Source: Paralichthys olivaceus (lineage: Eukaryota > Chordata > Actinopteri > Pleuronectiformes > Paralichthyidae). Taken from it: a DNA stretch of 64,000 nt. Location of the stretch: the NCBI RefSeq assembly GCF_024713975.1, contig NC_091098.1, forward strand, positions 15,548,316 through 15,612,315, read 5' to 3'. Of the stretch, positions 1 through 12,512 are shown piece by piece; the first letter of the stretch is position 1; the number at the start of each line of letters is the position of its first letter. Made by a program: the position numbers and the translations under genes. Under the pieces are notes generated by a model that was given only the letters and a program-made list of their open reading frames with translations, was not told the DNA's origin and did no database searches.

Positions 1-749
1 TTGGGTTGTGATTAGGGTTAGGGTTAGGGATGAAAACCTATAGGAGTTCAAGATATTCTTCAATAACTTTTTTTCTGAAGGTCATAGAGACTTGGAAGTT
101 GGTTCCATCTCCACTAATGTGGCTATGCCCGATCCATTGGGACCATCCCCGAGCTTCTGCGACCTTCGCACATGGTGAAACCACCAAATCTGTAAAAAAA
201 AGTACAAGATATTTTTGAATAACTTTTTCTCTGAAATTCCTAGAGACTTGGGCATTTCAGGATTGATAAAGGGTAGCCTGCCACGCAACCACACCGAATT
301 TCAGCACGTTTCGAGCAAGCAGTGCGGAGTTATTCACCCTATGGTGAATATGGGTTAGAGTTGCAATTAGGGTTAGGGTTGTGATTAGGGTTAGGGTTAG
401 GGTTAGGGTTGTGATTAGGGTTAGGGTTAGGGTTGTGATTAGGGTTAGGGTTAGGGATGAGTACCCATTGGAGATCAAGATATTCTTCCATAACTTTTTT
501 TCTGTAGGTCATAGAGACTTGGAAGTTGGTTCCATCACCACTAATGTGGCTATGCCCGATCCATTGGTACCACCCCCGAGCTTCTACGACCTTTGCAAGT
601 GGTAGGGTTAGGGTTGTGATTAGTGTTTGCTTTTTGGGTTGTGATTAGGGTTAGGGTTAGGGATGAAAACCTATAGGAGTTCAAGATATTCTTCAATAAC
701 TTTTTTTCTGAAGGTCATAGAGACTTGGAAGTTGGTTCCATCTCCACTA

Positions 750-3700
750 ATGTGGCTATGCCCGATCCATTGGGACCATCCCCGAGCTTCTGCGACCTTC
801 GCACATGGTGAAACCACCAAATCTGTAAAAAAAAGTACAAGATATTTTTGAATAACTTTTTCTCTGAAATTCCTAGAGACTTGGGCATTTCAGGATTTAT
901 AAAGGGTAGCCTGCCACGCAACCACACCGAATTTCAGCACGTTTCGAGCAAGCAGTGCGGAGTTATTCACCCTATGGTGAATATGGGTTAGTTGCAATTA
1001 GGGTTAGGGTTGTGATTAGGGTTAGGGTTAGGGTTGTGATTAGGGTTAGGGTTAGGGTTAGGGTTGTGATTAGGGTTAGGGTTAGGGATGAGTACCCATT
1101 GGAGATCAAGATATTCTTCCATAACTTTTTTTCTGTAGGTCATAGAGACTTGGAAGTTGGTTCCATCTCCACTAATGTGGCTATGCCCGATCCATTGGTA
1201 CCACCCCCGAGCTTCAACAACCTTTGCAAGTGGTAGGGTTAGGGTTGTGATTAGTGTTTGCTTTTTGGGTTGTGATTAGGGTTAGGGTTAGGGATGAAAA
1301 CCTATAGGAGTTCAAGATATTCTTCAATAACTTTTTTTCTGAAGGTCATAGAGACTTGGAAGTTGGTTCCATCTCCACTAATGTGGCTATGCCCGATCCA
1401 TTGGGACCATCCCCGAGCTTCTGCGACCTTCGCACATGGTGAAACCACCAAATCTGTAAAAAAAAGTACAAGATATTTTTGAATAACTTTTTCTCTGAAA
1501 TTCCTAGAGACTTGGGCATTTCAGGATTGATAAAGGGTAGCCTGCCACACAACCACACCAAATTTCAGCACGTTTCGAGCAAGCAGTGCGGAGTTATTCA
1601 CCCTATGGTGAATATGGGTTAGAGTTGCAATTAGGGTTAGGGTTGTGATTAGGGTTAGGGTTAGGGTTGTGATTAGGGTTAGGGTTGTGATTAGGGTTAG
1701 GGTTAGGGTTAGGGTTGTGATTAGGGTTAGGGTTAGGGATGAGTACCCATTGGAGATCAAGATATTCTTCCATAACTTTTTTTCTGTAGGTCATAGAGAC
1801 TTGGAAGTTGGTTCCATCTCCACTAATGTGGCTATGCCCGATCCATTGGTACCACCCCCGAGCTTCTACGACCTTTGCAAGTGGTAGGGTTAGGGTTGTG
1901 ATTAGTGTTTGCTTTTTGGGTTGTGATTAGGGTTAGGGTTAGGGATGAAAACCTATAGGAGTTCAAGATATTCTTCAATAACTTTTTTTCTGAAGGTCAT
2001 AGAGACTTGGAAGTTGGTTCCATCTCCACTAATGTAGCTATGCCCGATCCATTGGGACCATCCCCGAGCTTCTGCGACCTTCGCAAATGGTGAAACCACC
2101 AAATCTGTAAAAAAAAGTACAAGATATTTTTGAATAACTTTTTCTCTGAAATTCCTAGAGACTTGGGCATTTCAGGATTGATAAAGGGTAGCCTGCCACG
2201 CAACCACACCGAATTTCAGCACGTTTCGAGCAAGCAGTGCGGAGTTATTCACCCTATGGTGAATATGGGTTAGAGTTGCAATTAGGGTTAGGGTTGTGAT
2301 TAGGGTTAGGGTTAGGGTTAGGGTTGTGATTAGGGTTAGGGTTAGGGTTGTGATTAGGGTTAGGGTTAGGGATGAGTACCCATTGGAGATCAAGATATTC
2401 TTCCATAACTTTTTTTCTGTAGGTCATAGAGACTTGGAAGTTGGTTCCATCTCCACTAATGTGGCTATGCCCGATCCATTGGTACCACCCCCGAGCTTCT
2501 ACGACCTTTGCAAGTGGTAGGGTTAGGGTTGTGATTAGTGTTTGCTTTTTGGGTTGTGATTAGGGTTAGGGTTAGGGATGAAAACCTATAGGAGTTCAAG
2601 ATATTCTTCAATTACTTTTTTTCTGAAGGTCATAGAGAATTGGACATTGGTTCCATCTCCTCTAATGTGGCTATGCCCGATCCATTGGGACCATCCCCGA
2701 GCTTCTGCGACCTTCGCACATGGTGAAACCACCAAATCTGTAAAAAAAAGTACAAGATATTTTTGAATAACTTTTTCTCTGAAATTCCTAGAGACTTGGG
2801 CATTTCAGGATTTATAAAGGGTAGCCTGCCACGCAACCACACCGAATTTCAGCACGTTTCGAGCAAGCAGTGCGGAGTTATTCACCCTATGGTGAATATG
2901 GGTTAGTTGCAATTAGGGTTAGGGTTGTGATTAGGGTTAGGGTTAGGGTTGTGATTAGGGTTAGGGTTAGGGTTAGGGTTGTGATTAGGGTTAGGGTTAG
3001 GGATGAGTACCCATTGGAGATCAAGATATTCTTCCATAACTTTTTTTCTGTAGGTCATAGAGACTTGGAAGTTGGTTCCATCTCCACTAATGTGGCTATG
3101 CCCGATCCATTGGTACCACCCCCGAGCTTCAACAACCTTTGCAAGTGGTAGGGTTAGGGTTGTGATTAGTGTTTGCTTTTTGGGTTGTGATTAGGGTTAG
3201 GGTTAGGGATGAAAACCTATAGGAGTTCAAGATATTCTTCAATAACTTTTTTTCTGAAGGTCATAGAGACTTGGAAGTTGGTTCCATCTCCACTAATGTG
3301 GCTATGCCCGATCCATTGGGACCATCCCCGAGCTTCTGCGACCTTCGCACATGGTGAAACCACCAAATCTGTAAAAAAAAGTACAAGATATTTTTGAATA
3401 ACTTTTTCTCTGAAATTCCTAGAGACTTGGGCATTTCAGGATTGATAAAGGGTAGCCTGCCACACAACCACACCAAATTTCAGCACGTTTCGAGCAAGCA
3501 GTGCGGAGTTATTCACCCTATGGTGAATATGGGTTAGAGTTGCAATTAGGGTTAGGGTTGTGATTAGGGTTAGGGTTAGGGTTGTGATTAGGGTTAGGGT
3601 TGTGATTAGGGTTAGGGTTAGGGTTAGGGTTGTGATTAGGGTTAGGGTTAGGGATGAGTACCCATTGGAGATCAAGATATTCTTCCATAACTTTTTTTCT

Positions 3701-6545
3701 GTAGGTCATAGAGACTTGGAAGTTGGTTCCATCTCCACTAATGTGGCTATGCCCGATCCATTGGTACCACCCCCGAGCTTCTACGACCTTTGCAAGTGGT
3801 AGGGTTAGGGTTGTGATTAGTGTTTGCTTTTTGGGTTGTGATTAGGGTTAGGGTTAGGGATGAAAACCTATAGGAGTTCAAGATATTCTTCAATAACTTT
3901 TTTTCTGAAGGTCATAGAGACTTGGAAGTTGGTTCCATCTCCACTAATGTAGCTATGCCCGATCCATTGGGACCATCCCCGAGCTTCTGCGACCTTCGCA
4001 AATGGTGAAACCACCAAATCTGTAAAAAAAAGTACAAGATATTTTTGAATAACTTTTTCTCTGAAATTCCTAGAGACTTGGGCATTTCAGGATTGATAAA
4101 GGGTAGCCTGCCACGCAACCACACCGAATTTCAGCACGTTTCGAGCAAGCAGTGCGGAGTTATTCACCCTATGGTGAATATGGGTTAGAGTTGCAATTAG
4201 GGTTAGGGTTGTGATTAGGGTTAGGGTTAGGGTTAGGGTTGTGATTAGGGTTAGGGTTAGGGTTGTGATTAGGGTTAGGGTTAGGGATGAGTACCCATTG
4301 GAGATCAAGATATTCTTCCATAACTTTTTTTCTGTAGGTCATAGAGACTTGGAAGTTGGTTCCATCTCCACTAATGTGGCTATGCCCGATCCATTGGTAC
4401 CACCCCCGAGCTTCTACGACCTTTGCAAGTGGTAGGGTTAGGGTTGTGATTAGTGTTTGCTTTTTGGGTTGTGATTAGGGTTAGGGTTAGGGATGAAAAC
4501 CTATAGGAGTTCAAGATATTCTTCAATTACTTTTTTTCTGAAGGTCATAGAGAATTGGACATTGGTTCCATCTCCTCTAATGTGGCTATGCCCGATCCAT
4601 TGGGACCATCCCCGAGCTTCTGCGACCTTCGCACATGGTGAAACCACCAAATCTGTAAAAAAAAGTACAAGATATTTTTGAATAACTTTTTCTCTGAAAT
4701 TCCTAGAGACTTGGGCATTTCAGGATTTATAAAGGGTAGCCTGCCACGCAACCACACCGAATTTCAGCACGTTTCGAGCAAGCAGTGCGGAGTTATTCAC
4801 CCTATGGTGAATATGGGTTAGTTGCAATTAGGGTTAGGGTTGTGATTAGGGTTAGGGTTAGGGTTGTGATTAGGGTTAGGGTTAGGGTTAGGGTTGTGAT
4901 TAGGGTTAGGGTTAGGGATGAGTACCCATTGGAGATCAAGATATTCTTCCATAACTTTTTTTCTGTAGGTCATAGAGACTTGGAAGTTGGTTCCATCTCC
5001 ACTAATGTGGCTATGCCCGATCCATTGGTACCACCCCCGAGCTTCAACAACCTTTGCAAGTGGTAGGGTTAGGGTTGTGATTAGTGTTTGCTTTTTGGGT
5101 TGTGATTAGGGTTAGGGTTAGGGATGAAAACCTATAGGAGTTCAAGATATTCTTCAATAACTTTTTTTCTGAAGGTCATAGAGACTTGGAAGTTGGTTCC
5201 ATCTCCACTAATGTGGCTATGCCCGATCCATTGGGACCATCCCCGAGCTTCTGCGACCTTCGCACATGGTGAAACCACCAAATCTGTAAAAAAAAGTACA
5301 AGATATTTTTGAATAACTTTTTCTCTGAAATTCCTAGAGACTTGGGCATTTCAGGATTGATAAAGGGTAGCCTGCCACACAACCACACCAAATTTCAGCA
5401 CGTTTCGAGCAAGCAGTGCGGAGTTATTCACCCTATGGTGAATATGGGTTAGAGTTGCAATTAGGGTTAGGGTTGTGATTAGGGTTAGGGTTAGGGTTGT
5501 GATTAGGGTTAGGGTTGTGATTAGGGTTAGGGTTAGGGTTAGGGTTGTGATTAGGGTTAGGGTTAGGGATGAGTACCCATTGGAGATCAAGATATTCTTC
5601 CATAACTTTTTTTCTGTAGGTCATAGAGACTTGGAAGTTGGTTCCATCTCCACTAATGTGGCTATGCCCGATCCATTGGTACCACCCCCGAGCTTCTACG
5701 ACCTTTGCAAGTGGTAGGGTTAGGGTTGTGATTAGTGTTTGCTTTTTGGGTTGTGATTAGGGTTAGGGTTAGGGATGAAAACCTATAGGAGTTCAAGATA
5801 TTCTTCAATAACTTTTTTTCTGAAGGTCATAGAGACTTGGAAGTTGGTTCCATCTCCACTAATGTAGCTATGCCCGATCCATTGGGACCATCCCCGAGCT
5901 TCTGCGACCTTCGCAAATGGTGAAACCACCAAATCTGTAAAAAAAAGTACAAGATATTTTTGAATAACTTTTTCTCTGAAATTCCTAGAGACTTGGGCAT
6001 TTCAGGATTGATAAAGGGTAGCCTGCCACGCAACCACACCGAATTTCAGCACGTTTCGAGCAAGCAGTGCGGAGTTATTCACCCTATGGTGAATATGGGT
6101 TAGAGTTGCAATTAGGGTTAGGGTTGTGATTAGGGTTAGGGTTAGGGTTAGGGTTGTGATTAGGGTTAGGGTTAGGGTTGTGATTAGGGTTAGGGTTAGG
6201 GATGAGTACCCATTGGAGATCAAGATATTCTTCCATAACTTTTTTTCTGTAGGTCATAGAGACTTGGAAGTTGGTTCCATCTCCACTAATGTGGCTATGC
6301 CCGATCCATTGGTACCACCCCCGAGCTTCTACGACCTTTGCAAGTGGTAGGGTTAGGGTTGTGATTAGTGTTTGCTTTTTGGGTTGTGATTAGGGTTAGG
6401 GTTAGGGATGAAAACCTATAGGAGTTCAAGATATTCTTCAATTACTTTTTTTCTGAAGGTCATAGAGAATTGGACATTGGTTCCATCTCCTCTAATGTGG
6501 CTATGCCCGATCCATTGGGACCATCCCCGAGCTTCTGCGACCTTC
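750..6545 (+). repeat. Higher-order repeat, period 1915 bp, three copies
   Basis: Landmarks recur exactly 1915 bp apart: unit starts at 663, 2578, 4493 and 6408, at 1294, 3209 and 5124, and at 1945, 3860 and 5775. One higher-order copy is three units of 631, 651 and 633 bp. Diagnostic variants repeat with the same period, such as CTTCAACAACC instead of CTTCTACGACC near 1213, 3128 and 5043, and the variant GAATTGGACATTGG near 2637, 4552 and 6467. The first unit of the first copy differs at its start, so the exact repeat phase begins near 750. The copies look nearly identical, which implies recent amplification or gene conversion. Confidence 0.9.
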
Positions 6546-7858
6546 GCAAATGGTGAAACCACCAAATCTGTAAAAAAAAGTACAAGATATTTTTGAATAA
6601 CTTTTTCTCTGAAATTCCTAGAGACTTGGGCATTTCAGGATTGATAAAGGGTAGCCTGCCACGCAACCACACCGAATTTCAGCACGTTTCGAGCAAGCAG
6701 TGCGGAGTTATTCACCCTATGGTGAATATGGGTTAGAGTTGCAATTAGGGTTAGGGTTGTGATTAGGGTTAGGGTTAGGGTTAGGGTTGTGATTAGGGTT
6801 AGGGTTGTGATTAGGGTTAGGGTTAGGGATGAGTACCCATTGGAGATCAAGATATTCTTCCATAACTTTTTTTCTGTAGGTCATAGAGACTTGGAAGTTG
6901 GTTCCATCTCCACTAATGTGGCTATGCCCGATCCATTGGTACCACCCCCGAGCTTCTACGACCTTTGCAAGTGGTAGGGTTAGGGTTGTGATTAGTGTTT
7001 GCTTTTTGGGTTGTGATTAGGGTTAGGGTTAGGGATGAAAACCTATAGGAGTTCAAGATATTCTTCAATAACTTTTTTTCTGAAGGTCATAGAGAATTGG
7101 ACATTGGTTCCATCTCCACTAATGTGGCTATGCCCGATCCATTGGGACCATCCCCGAGCTTCTGCGACCTTCGCAAATGGTGAAACCACCAAATCTGTAA
7201 AAAAAAGTACAAGATATTTTTGAATAACTTTTTCTCTGAAATTCCTAGAGACTTGGGCATTTCAGGATTGATAAAGGGTAGCCTGCCACGCAACCACACC
7301 GAATTTCAGCACGTTTCGAGCAAGCAGTGCGGAGTTATTCACCCTATGGTGAATATGGGTTAGAGTTGCAATTAGGGTTAGGGTTGTGATTAGGGTTAGG
7401 GTTAGGGTTAGGGTTGTGATTAGGGTTAGGGTTAGGGATGAGTACCCATTGGAGATCAAGATATTCTTCCATAACTTTTTTTCTGTAGGTCATAGAGACT
7501 TGGAAGTTGGTTCCATCTCCACTAATGTGGCTATGCCCGATCCATTGGTACCACCCCCGAGCTTCTACGACCTTTGCAAGTGGTAGGGTTAGGGTTGTGA
7601 TTAGTGTTTGCTTTTTGGGTTGTGATTAGGGATGAAAACCTATAGGAGTTCAAGATATTCTTCAATAACTTTTTTTCTGAAGGTCATAGAGACTTGGAAG
7701 TTGGTTCCATCTCCACTAATGTGGCTATGCCCGATCCATTGGGACCATCCCCGAGCTTCTGCGACCTTCGCAAATGGTGAAACCACCAAATCTGTAAAAA
7801 AAAGTACAAGATATTTTTGAATAACTTTTTCTCTGAAATTCCTAGAGACTTGGGCATT

Positions 7859-8690
7859 TCAGGATTGATAAAGGGTAGCCTGCCACACAACCACACCGAA
7901 TTTCAGCATGTTTCGAGCAAGCAGTGCGGAGTTATTCACCCTATGGTGAATATGGGTTAGAGTTGCAATTAGGGTTAGGGTTGTGATTAGGGTTAGGGTT
8001 AGGGTTGTGATTAGGGTTAGGGTTAGGGTTAGGGTTGTGATTAGGGTTAGGGTTAGGGTTGTGATTAGGGTTAGGGTTAGGGATGAGTACCCATTGGAGA
8101 TCAAGATATTCTTCCATAACTTTTTTTCTGTAGGTCATAGAGACTTGGAAGTTGGTTCTATCTCACTAATGTGGCTATGCCCGATCCATTGGGACCATCC
8201 CCGAGCTTCTGCGACCTTTGCAAATGGTGAAACCACCAAATCTGTAAAAAAAAGTACAAGATATTTTTGAATAACTTTTTCTCTGAAATTCCTAGTGACT
8301 TGGGCATTTCAGGATTGATAAAGGGTAGCCTGCCACGCAACCACACCGAATTTCAGCACGTTTCGAGCAAGCAGTGCAGAGTTATTCACCCTATGGTGAA
8401 TATGGGTTAGAGTTGCAATTAGGGTTAGGGTTGTGATTAGGGTTAGGGTTAGGGTTGTGATTAGGGTTAGGGTTAGGGTTAGGGTTGTGATTAGGGTTAG
8501 GGTTAGGGTTGTGATTAGGGTTAGGGTTAGGGATGAGTACCCATTGGAGATCAAGATATTCTTCCATAACTTTTTTTCTGTAGGTCATAGAGACTTGGAA
8601 GTTGGTTCCATCACCACTAATGTGGCTATGCCCGATCCATTGGTACCACCCCCGAGCTTCTACGACCTTTGCAAGTGGTAGGGTTAGGGT
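7859..8690 (+). repeat. Short hybrid unit, local period 450 bp
   Basis: Landmarks at 7859 and 8309, and at 7983 and 8433, are 450 bp apart. Around 8083-8230 the B-segment start (GAGTACCCATTGGAG) continues directly into the A-type ending (GGGACCATCCCCGAGCTTCTGCGACC). The spacer and the next A start are skipped. This is what an unequal crossover between the related A and B segments would leave. Confidence 0.8.
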
Positions 8691-10004
8691 TGTGATTAGT
8701 GTTTGCTTTTTGGGTTGTGATTAGGGTTAGGGTTAGGGATGAAAACCTATAGGAGTTCAAGATATTCTTCAATAACTTTTTTTCTGAAGGTCATAGAGAC
8801 TTGGAAGTTGGTTCCATCTCCACTAATGTAGCTATGCCCGATCCATTGGGACCATCCCCGAGCTTCTGCGACCTTCGCAAATGGTGAAACCACCAAATCT
8901 GTAAAAAAAAGTACAAGATATTTTTGAATAACTTTTTCTCTGAAATTCCTAGAGACTTGGGCATTTCAGGATTGATAAAGGGTAGCCTGCCACGCAACCA
9001 CACCGAATTTCAGCACGTTTCGAGCAAGCAGTGCGGAGTTATTCACCCTATGGTGAATATGGGTTAGAGTTGCAATTAGGGTTAGGGTTGTGATTAGGGT
9101 TAGGGTTAGGGTTAGGGTTGTGATTAGGGTTAGGGTTAGGGTTGTGATTAGGGTTAGGGTTAGGGATGAGTACCCATTGGAGATCAAGATATTCTTCCAT
9201 AACTTTTTTTCTGTAGGTCATAGAGACTTGGAAGTTGGTTCCATCACCACTAATGTGGCTATACCCGATCCATTGGTACCACCCCCGAGCTTCTACGACC
9301 TTTGCAAGTGGTAGGGTTAGGGTTGTGATTAGTGTTTGCTTTTTGGGTTGTGATTAGGGTTAGGGTTAGGGATGAAAACCTATAGGAGTTCAAGATATTC
9401 TTCAATAACTTTTTTTCTGAAGGTCATAGAGACTTGGAAGTTGGTTCCATCTCCACTAATGTGGCTATGCCCGATCCATTGGGACCATCCCCGAGCTTCT
9501 GCGACCTTCGCAAATGGTGAAACCACCAAATCTGTAAAAAAAAGTACAAGATATTTTTGAATAACTTTTTCTCTGAAATTCCTAGAGACTTGGGCATTTC
9601 AGGATTGATAAAGGGTAGCCTGCCACGCAACCACACCAAATTTCAGCATGTTTCGAGCAAGCAGTGCGGAGTTATTCACCCTATGGTGAATATGGGTTAG
9701 AGTTGCAATTAGGGTTAGGGTTGTGATTAGGGTTAGGGTTAGGGTTGTGATTAGGGTTAGGGTTAGGGTTAGGGTTGTGATTAGGGTTAGGGTTAGGGAT
9801 GAGTACCCATTGGAGATCAAGATATTCTTCCATAACTTTTTTTCTGTAGGTCATAGAGACTTGGAAGTTGGTTCCATCTCCACTAATGTGGCTATGCCCG
9901 ATCCATTGGTACCACCCCCGAGCTTCTACGACCTTTGCAAGTGGTAGGGTTAGGGTTGTGATTAGTGTTTGCTTTTTGGGTTGTGATTAGGGTTAGGGTT
10001 AGGG

Positions 10005-12090
10005 ATGAAAACCTATAGGAGTTCAAGATATTCTTCAATAACTTTTTTTCTGAAGGTCATAGAGACTTGGAAGTTGGTTCCATCTCCACTAATGTGGCTA
10101 TGCCCGATCCATTGGGACCATCCCCGAGCTTCTGCGACCTTCACAAATGGTGAAACCACCAAATCTGTAAAAAAAAGTACAAGATATTTTTGAATAACTT
10201 TTTCTCTGAAATTCCTAGAGACTTGGGCATTTCAGGATTGATAAAGGGTAGCCTGCCACGCAACCACACCGAATTTCAGCACGTTTCGAGCAAGCAGTGC
10301 GGAGTTATTCACCCTATGGTGAATATGGGTTAGAGTTGCAATTAGGGTTAGGGTTGTGATTAGGGTTAGGGTTAGGGTTGTGATTAGGGTTAGGGTTAGG
10401 GTTAGGGTTGTGATTAGGGTTAGGGTTAGGGATGAGTACCCATTGGAGATCAAGATATTCTTCCATAACTTTTTTTCTGTAGGTCATAGAGACTTGGAAG
10501 TTGGTTCCATCTCCACTAATGTGGCTATGCCCGATCCATTGGTACCACCCCCGAGCTTCTACGACCTTTGCAAGTGGTAGGGTTAGGGTTGTGATTAGTG
10601 TTTGCTTTTTGGGTTGTGATTAGGGTTAGGGTTAGGGATGAAAACCTATAGGAGTTCAAGATATTCTTCAATAACTTTTTTTCTGAAGGTCATAGAGACT
10701 TGGAAGTTGGTTCCATCTCCACTAATGTGGCTATGCCCGATCCATTGGGACCATCCCCGAGCTTCTGCGACCTTCGCAAATGGTGAAACCACCAAATCTG
10801 TAAAAAAAAGTACAAGATATTTTTGAATAACTTTTTCTCTGAAATTCCTAGAGACTTGGGCATTTCAGGATTGATAAAGGGTAGCCTGCCACGCAACCAC
10901 ACCGAATTTCAGCACGTTTCGAGCAAGCAGTGCGGAGTTATTCACCCTATGGTGAATATGGGTTAGAGTTGCAATTAGGGTTAGGGTTGTGATTAGGGTT
11001 AAGGTTAGGGTTAGGGTTGTGATTAGGGTTAGGGTTAGGGTTGTGATTAGGGTTAGGGTTAGGGATGAGTACCCATTGGAGATCAAGATATTCTTCCATA
11101 ACTTTTTTTCTGTAGGTCATAGAGACTTGGAAGTTGGTTCCATCACCACTAATGTGGCTATGCCCGATCCATTGGTACCACCCCCGAGCTTCTACGACCT
11201 TTGCAAGTGGTAGGGTTAGGGTTGTGATTAGTGTTTGCTTTTTGGGTTGTGATTAGGGTTAGGGTTAGGGATGAAAACCTATAGGAGTTCAAGATATTCT
11301 TCAATAACTTTTTTTCTGAAGGTCATAGAGACTTGGAAGTTGGTTCCATCTCCACTAATGTGGCTATGCCCGATCCATTGGGACCATCCCCGAGCTTCTG
11401 CGACCTTCACAAATGGTGAAACCACCAAATCTGTAAAAAAAAGTACAAGATATTTTTGAATAACTTTTTCTCTGAAATTCCTAGAGACTTGGGCATTTCA
11501 GGATTGATAAAGGGTAGCCTGCCACGCAACCACACCGAATTTCAGCACGTTTCGAGCAAGCAGTGCGGAGTTATTCACCCTATGGTGAATATGGGTTAGA
11601 GTTGCAATTAGGGTTAGGGTTGTGATTAGGGTTAGGGTTAGGGTTGTGATTAGGGTTAGGGTTAGGGTTAGGGTTGTGATTAGGGTTAGGGTTAGGGATG
11701 AGTACCCATTGGAGATCAAGATATTCTTCCATAACTTTTTTTCTGTAGGTCATAGAGACTTGGAAGTTGGTTCCATCTCCACTAATGTGGCTATGCCCGA
11801 TCCATTGGTACCACCCCCGAGCTTCTACGACCTTTGCAAGTGGTAGGGTTAGGGTTGTGATTAGTGTTTGCTTTTTGGGTTGTGATTAGGGTTAGGGTTA
11901 GGGATGAAAACCTATAGGAGTTCAAGATATTCTTCAATAACTTTTTTTCTGAAGGTCATAGAGACTTGGAAGTTGGTTCCATCTCCACTAATGTGGCTAT
12001 GCCCGATCCATTGGGACCATCCCCAAGCTTCTGCGACCTTCGCAAATGGTGAAACCACCAAATCTGTAAAAAAAAGTACAAGATATTTTT
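10005..12090 (+). repeat. Higher-order repeat, period 1266 bp (two units)
   Basis: Units starting at 10005 and 11271 share the variant CCTTCACAAATGG. Those at 10638 and 11904 share CCTTCGCAAATGG. Other landmarks (10232 and 11498; 10356 and 11622; 10690 and 11956) also lie 1266 bp apart, which is twice 633. One unit carries a private change, TTAAGG within the telomeric stretch near 10999. Confidence 0.75.
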
Positions 12091-12512
12091 GAATAACTTT
12101 TTCTCTGAAATTCCTAGAGACTTGGGCATTTCAGGATTGATAAAGGGTAGCCTGCCACGCAACCACACCGAATTTCAGCACGTTTCGAGCAAGCAGTGCG
12201 GAGTTATTCACCCTATGGTGAATATGGGTTAGAGTTGCAATTAGGGTTAGGGTTGTGATTAGGGTTAGGGTTAGGGTTAGGGTTGTGATTAGGGTTAGGG
12301 TTAGGGATGAGTACCCATTGGAGATCAAGATATTCTTCCATAACTTTTTTTCTGTAGGTCATAGAGACTTGGAAGTTGGTTCCATCTCCACTAATGTGGC
12401 TATGCCCGATCCATTGGTACCACCCCCGAGCTTCTACGACCTTTGCAAGTGGTAGGGTTAGGGTTGTGATTAGTGTTTGCTTTTTGGGTTGTGATTAGGG
12501 TTAGGGTTAGGG

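Noticed and set aside
1573..1592. Possible CENP-B box in the satellite unit (TTTCGAGCAAGCAGTGCGG)
   Set aside because: The TTCG half fits, but the CGGG core does not lie at the required distance. I do not claim a CENP-B site.
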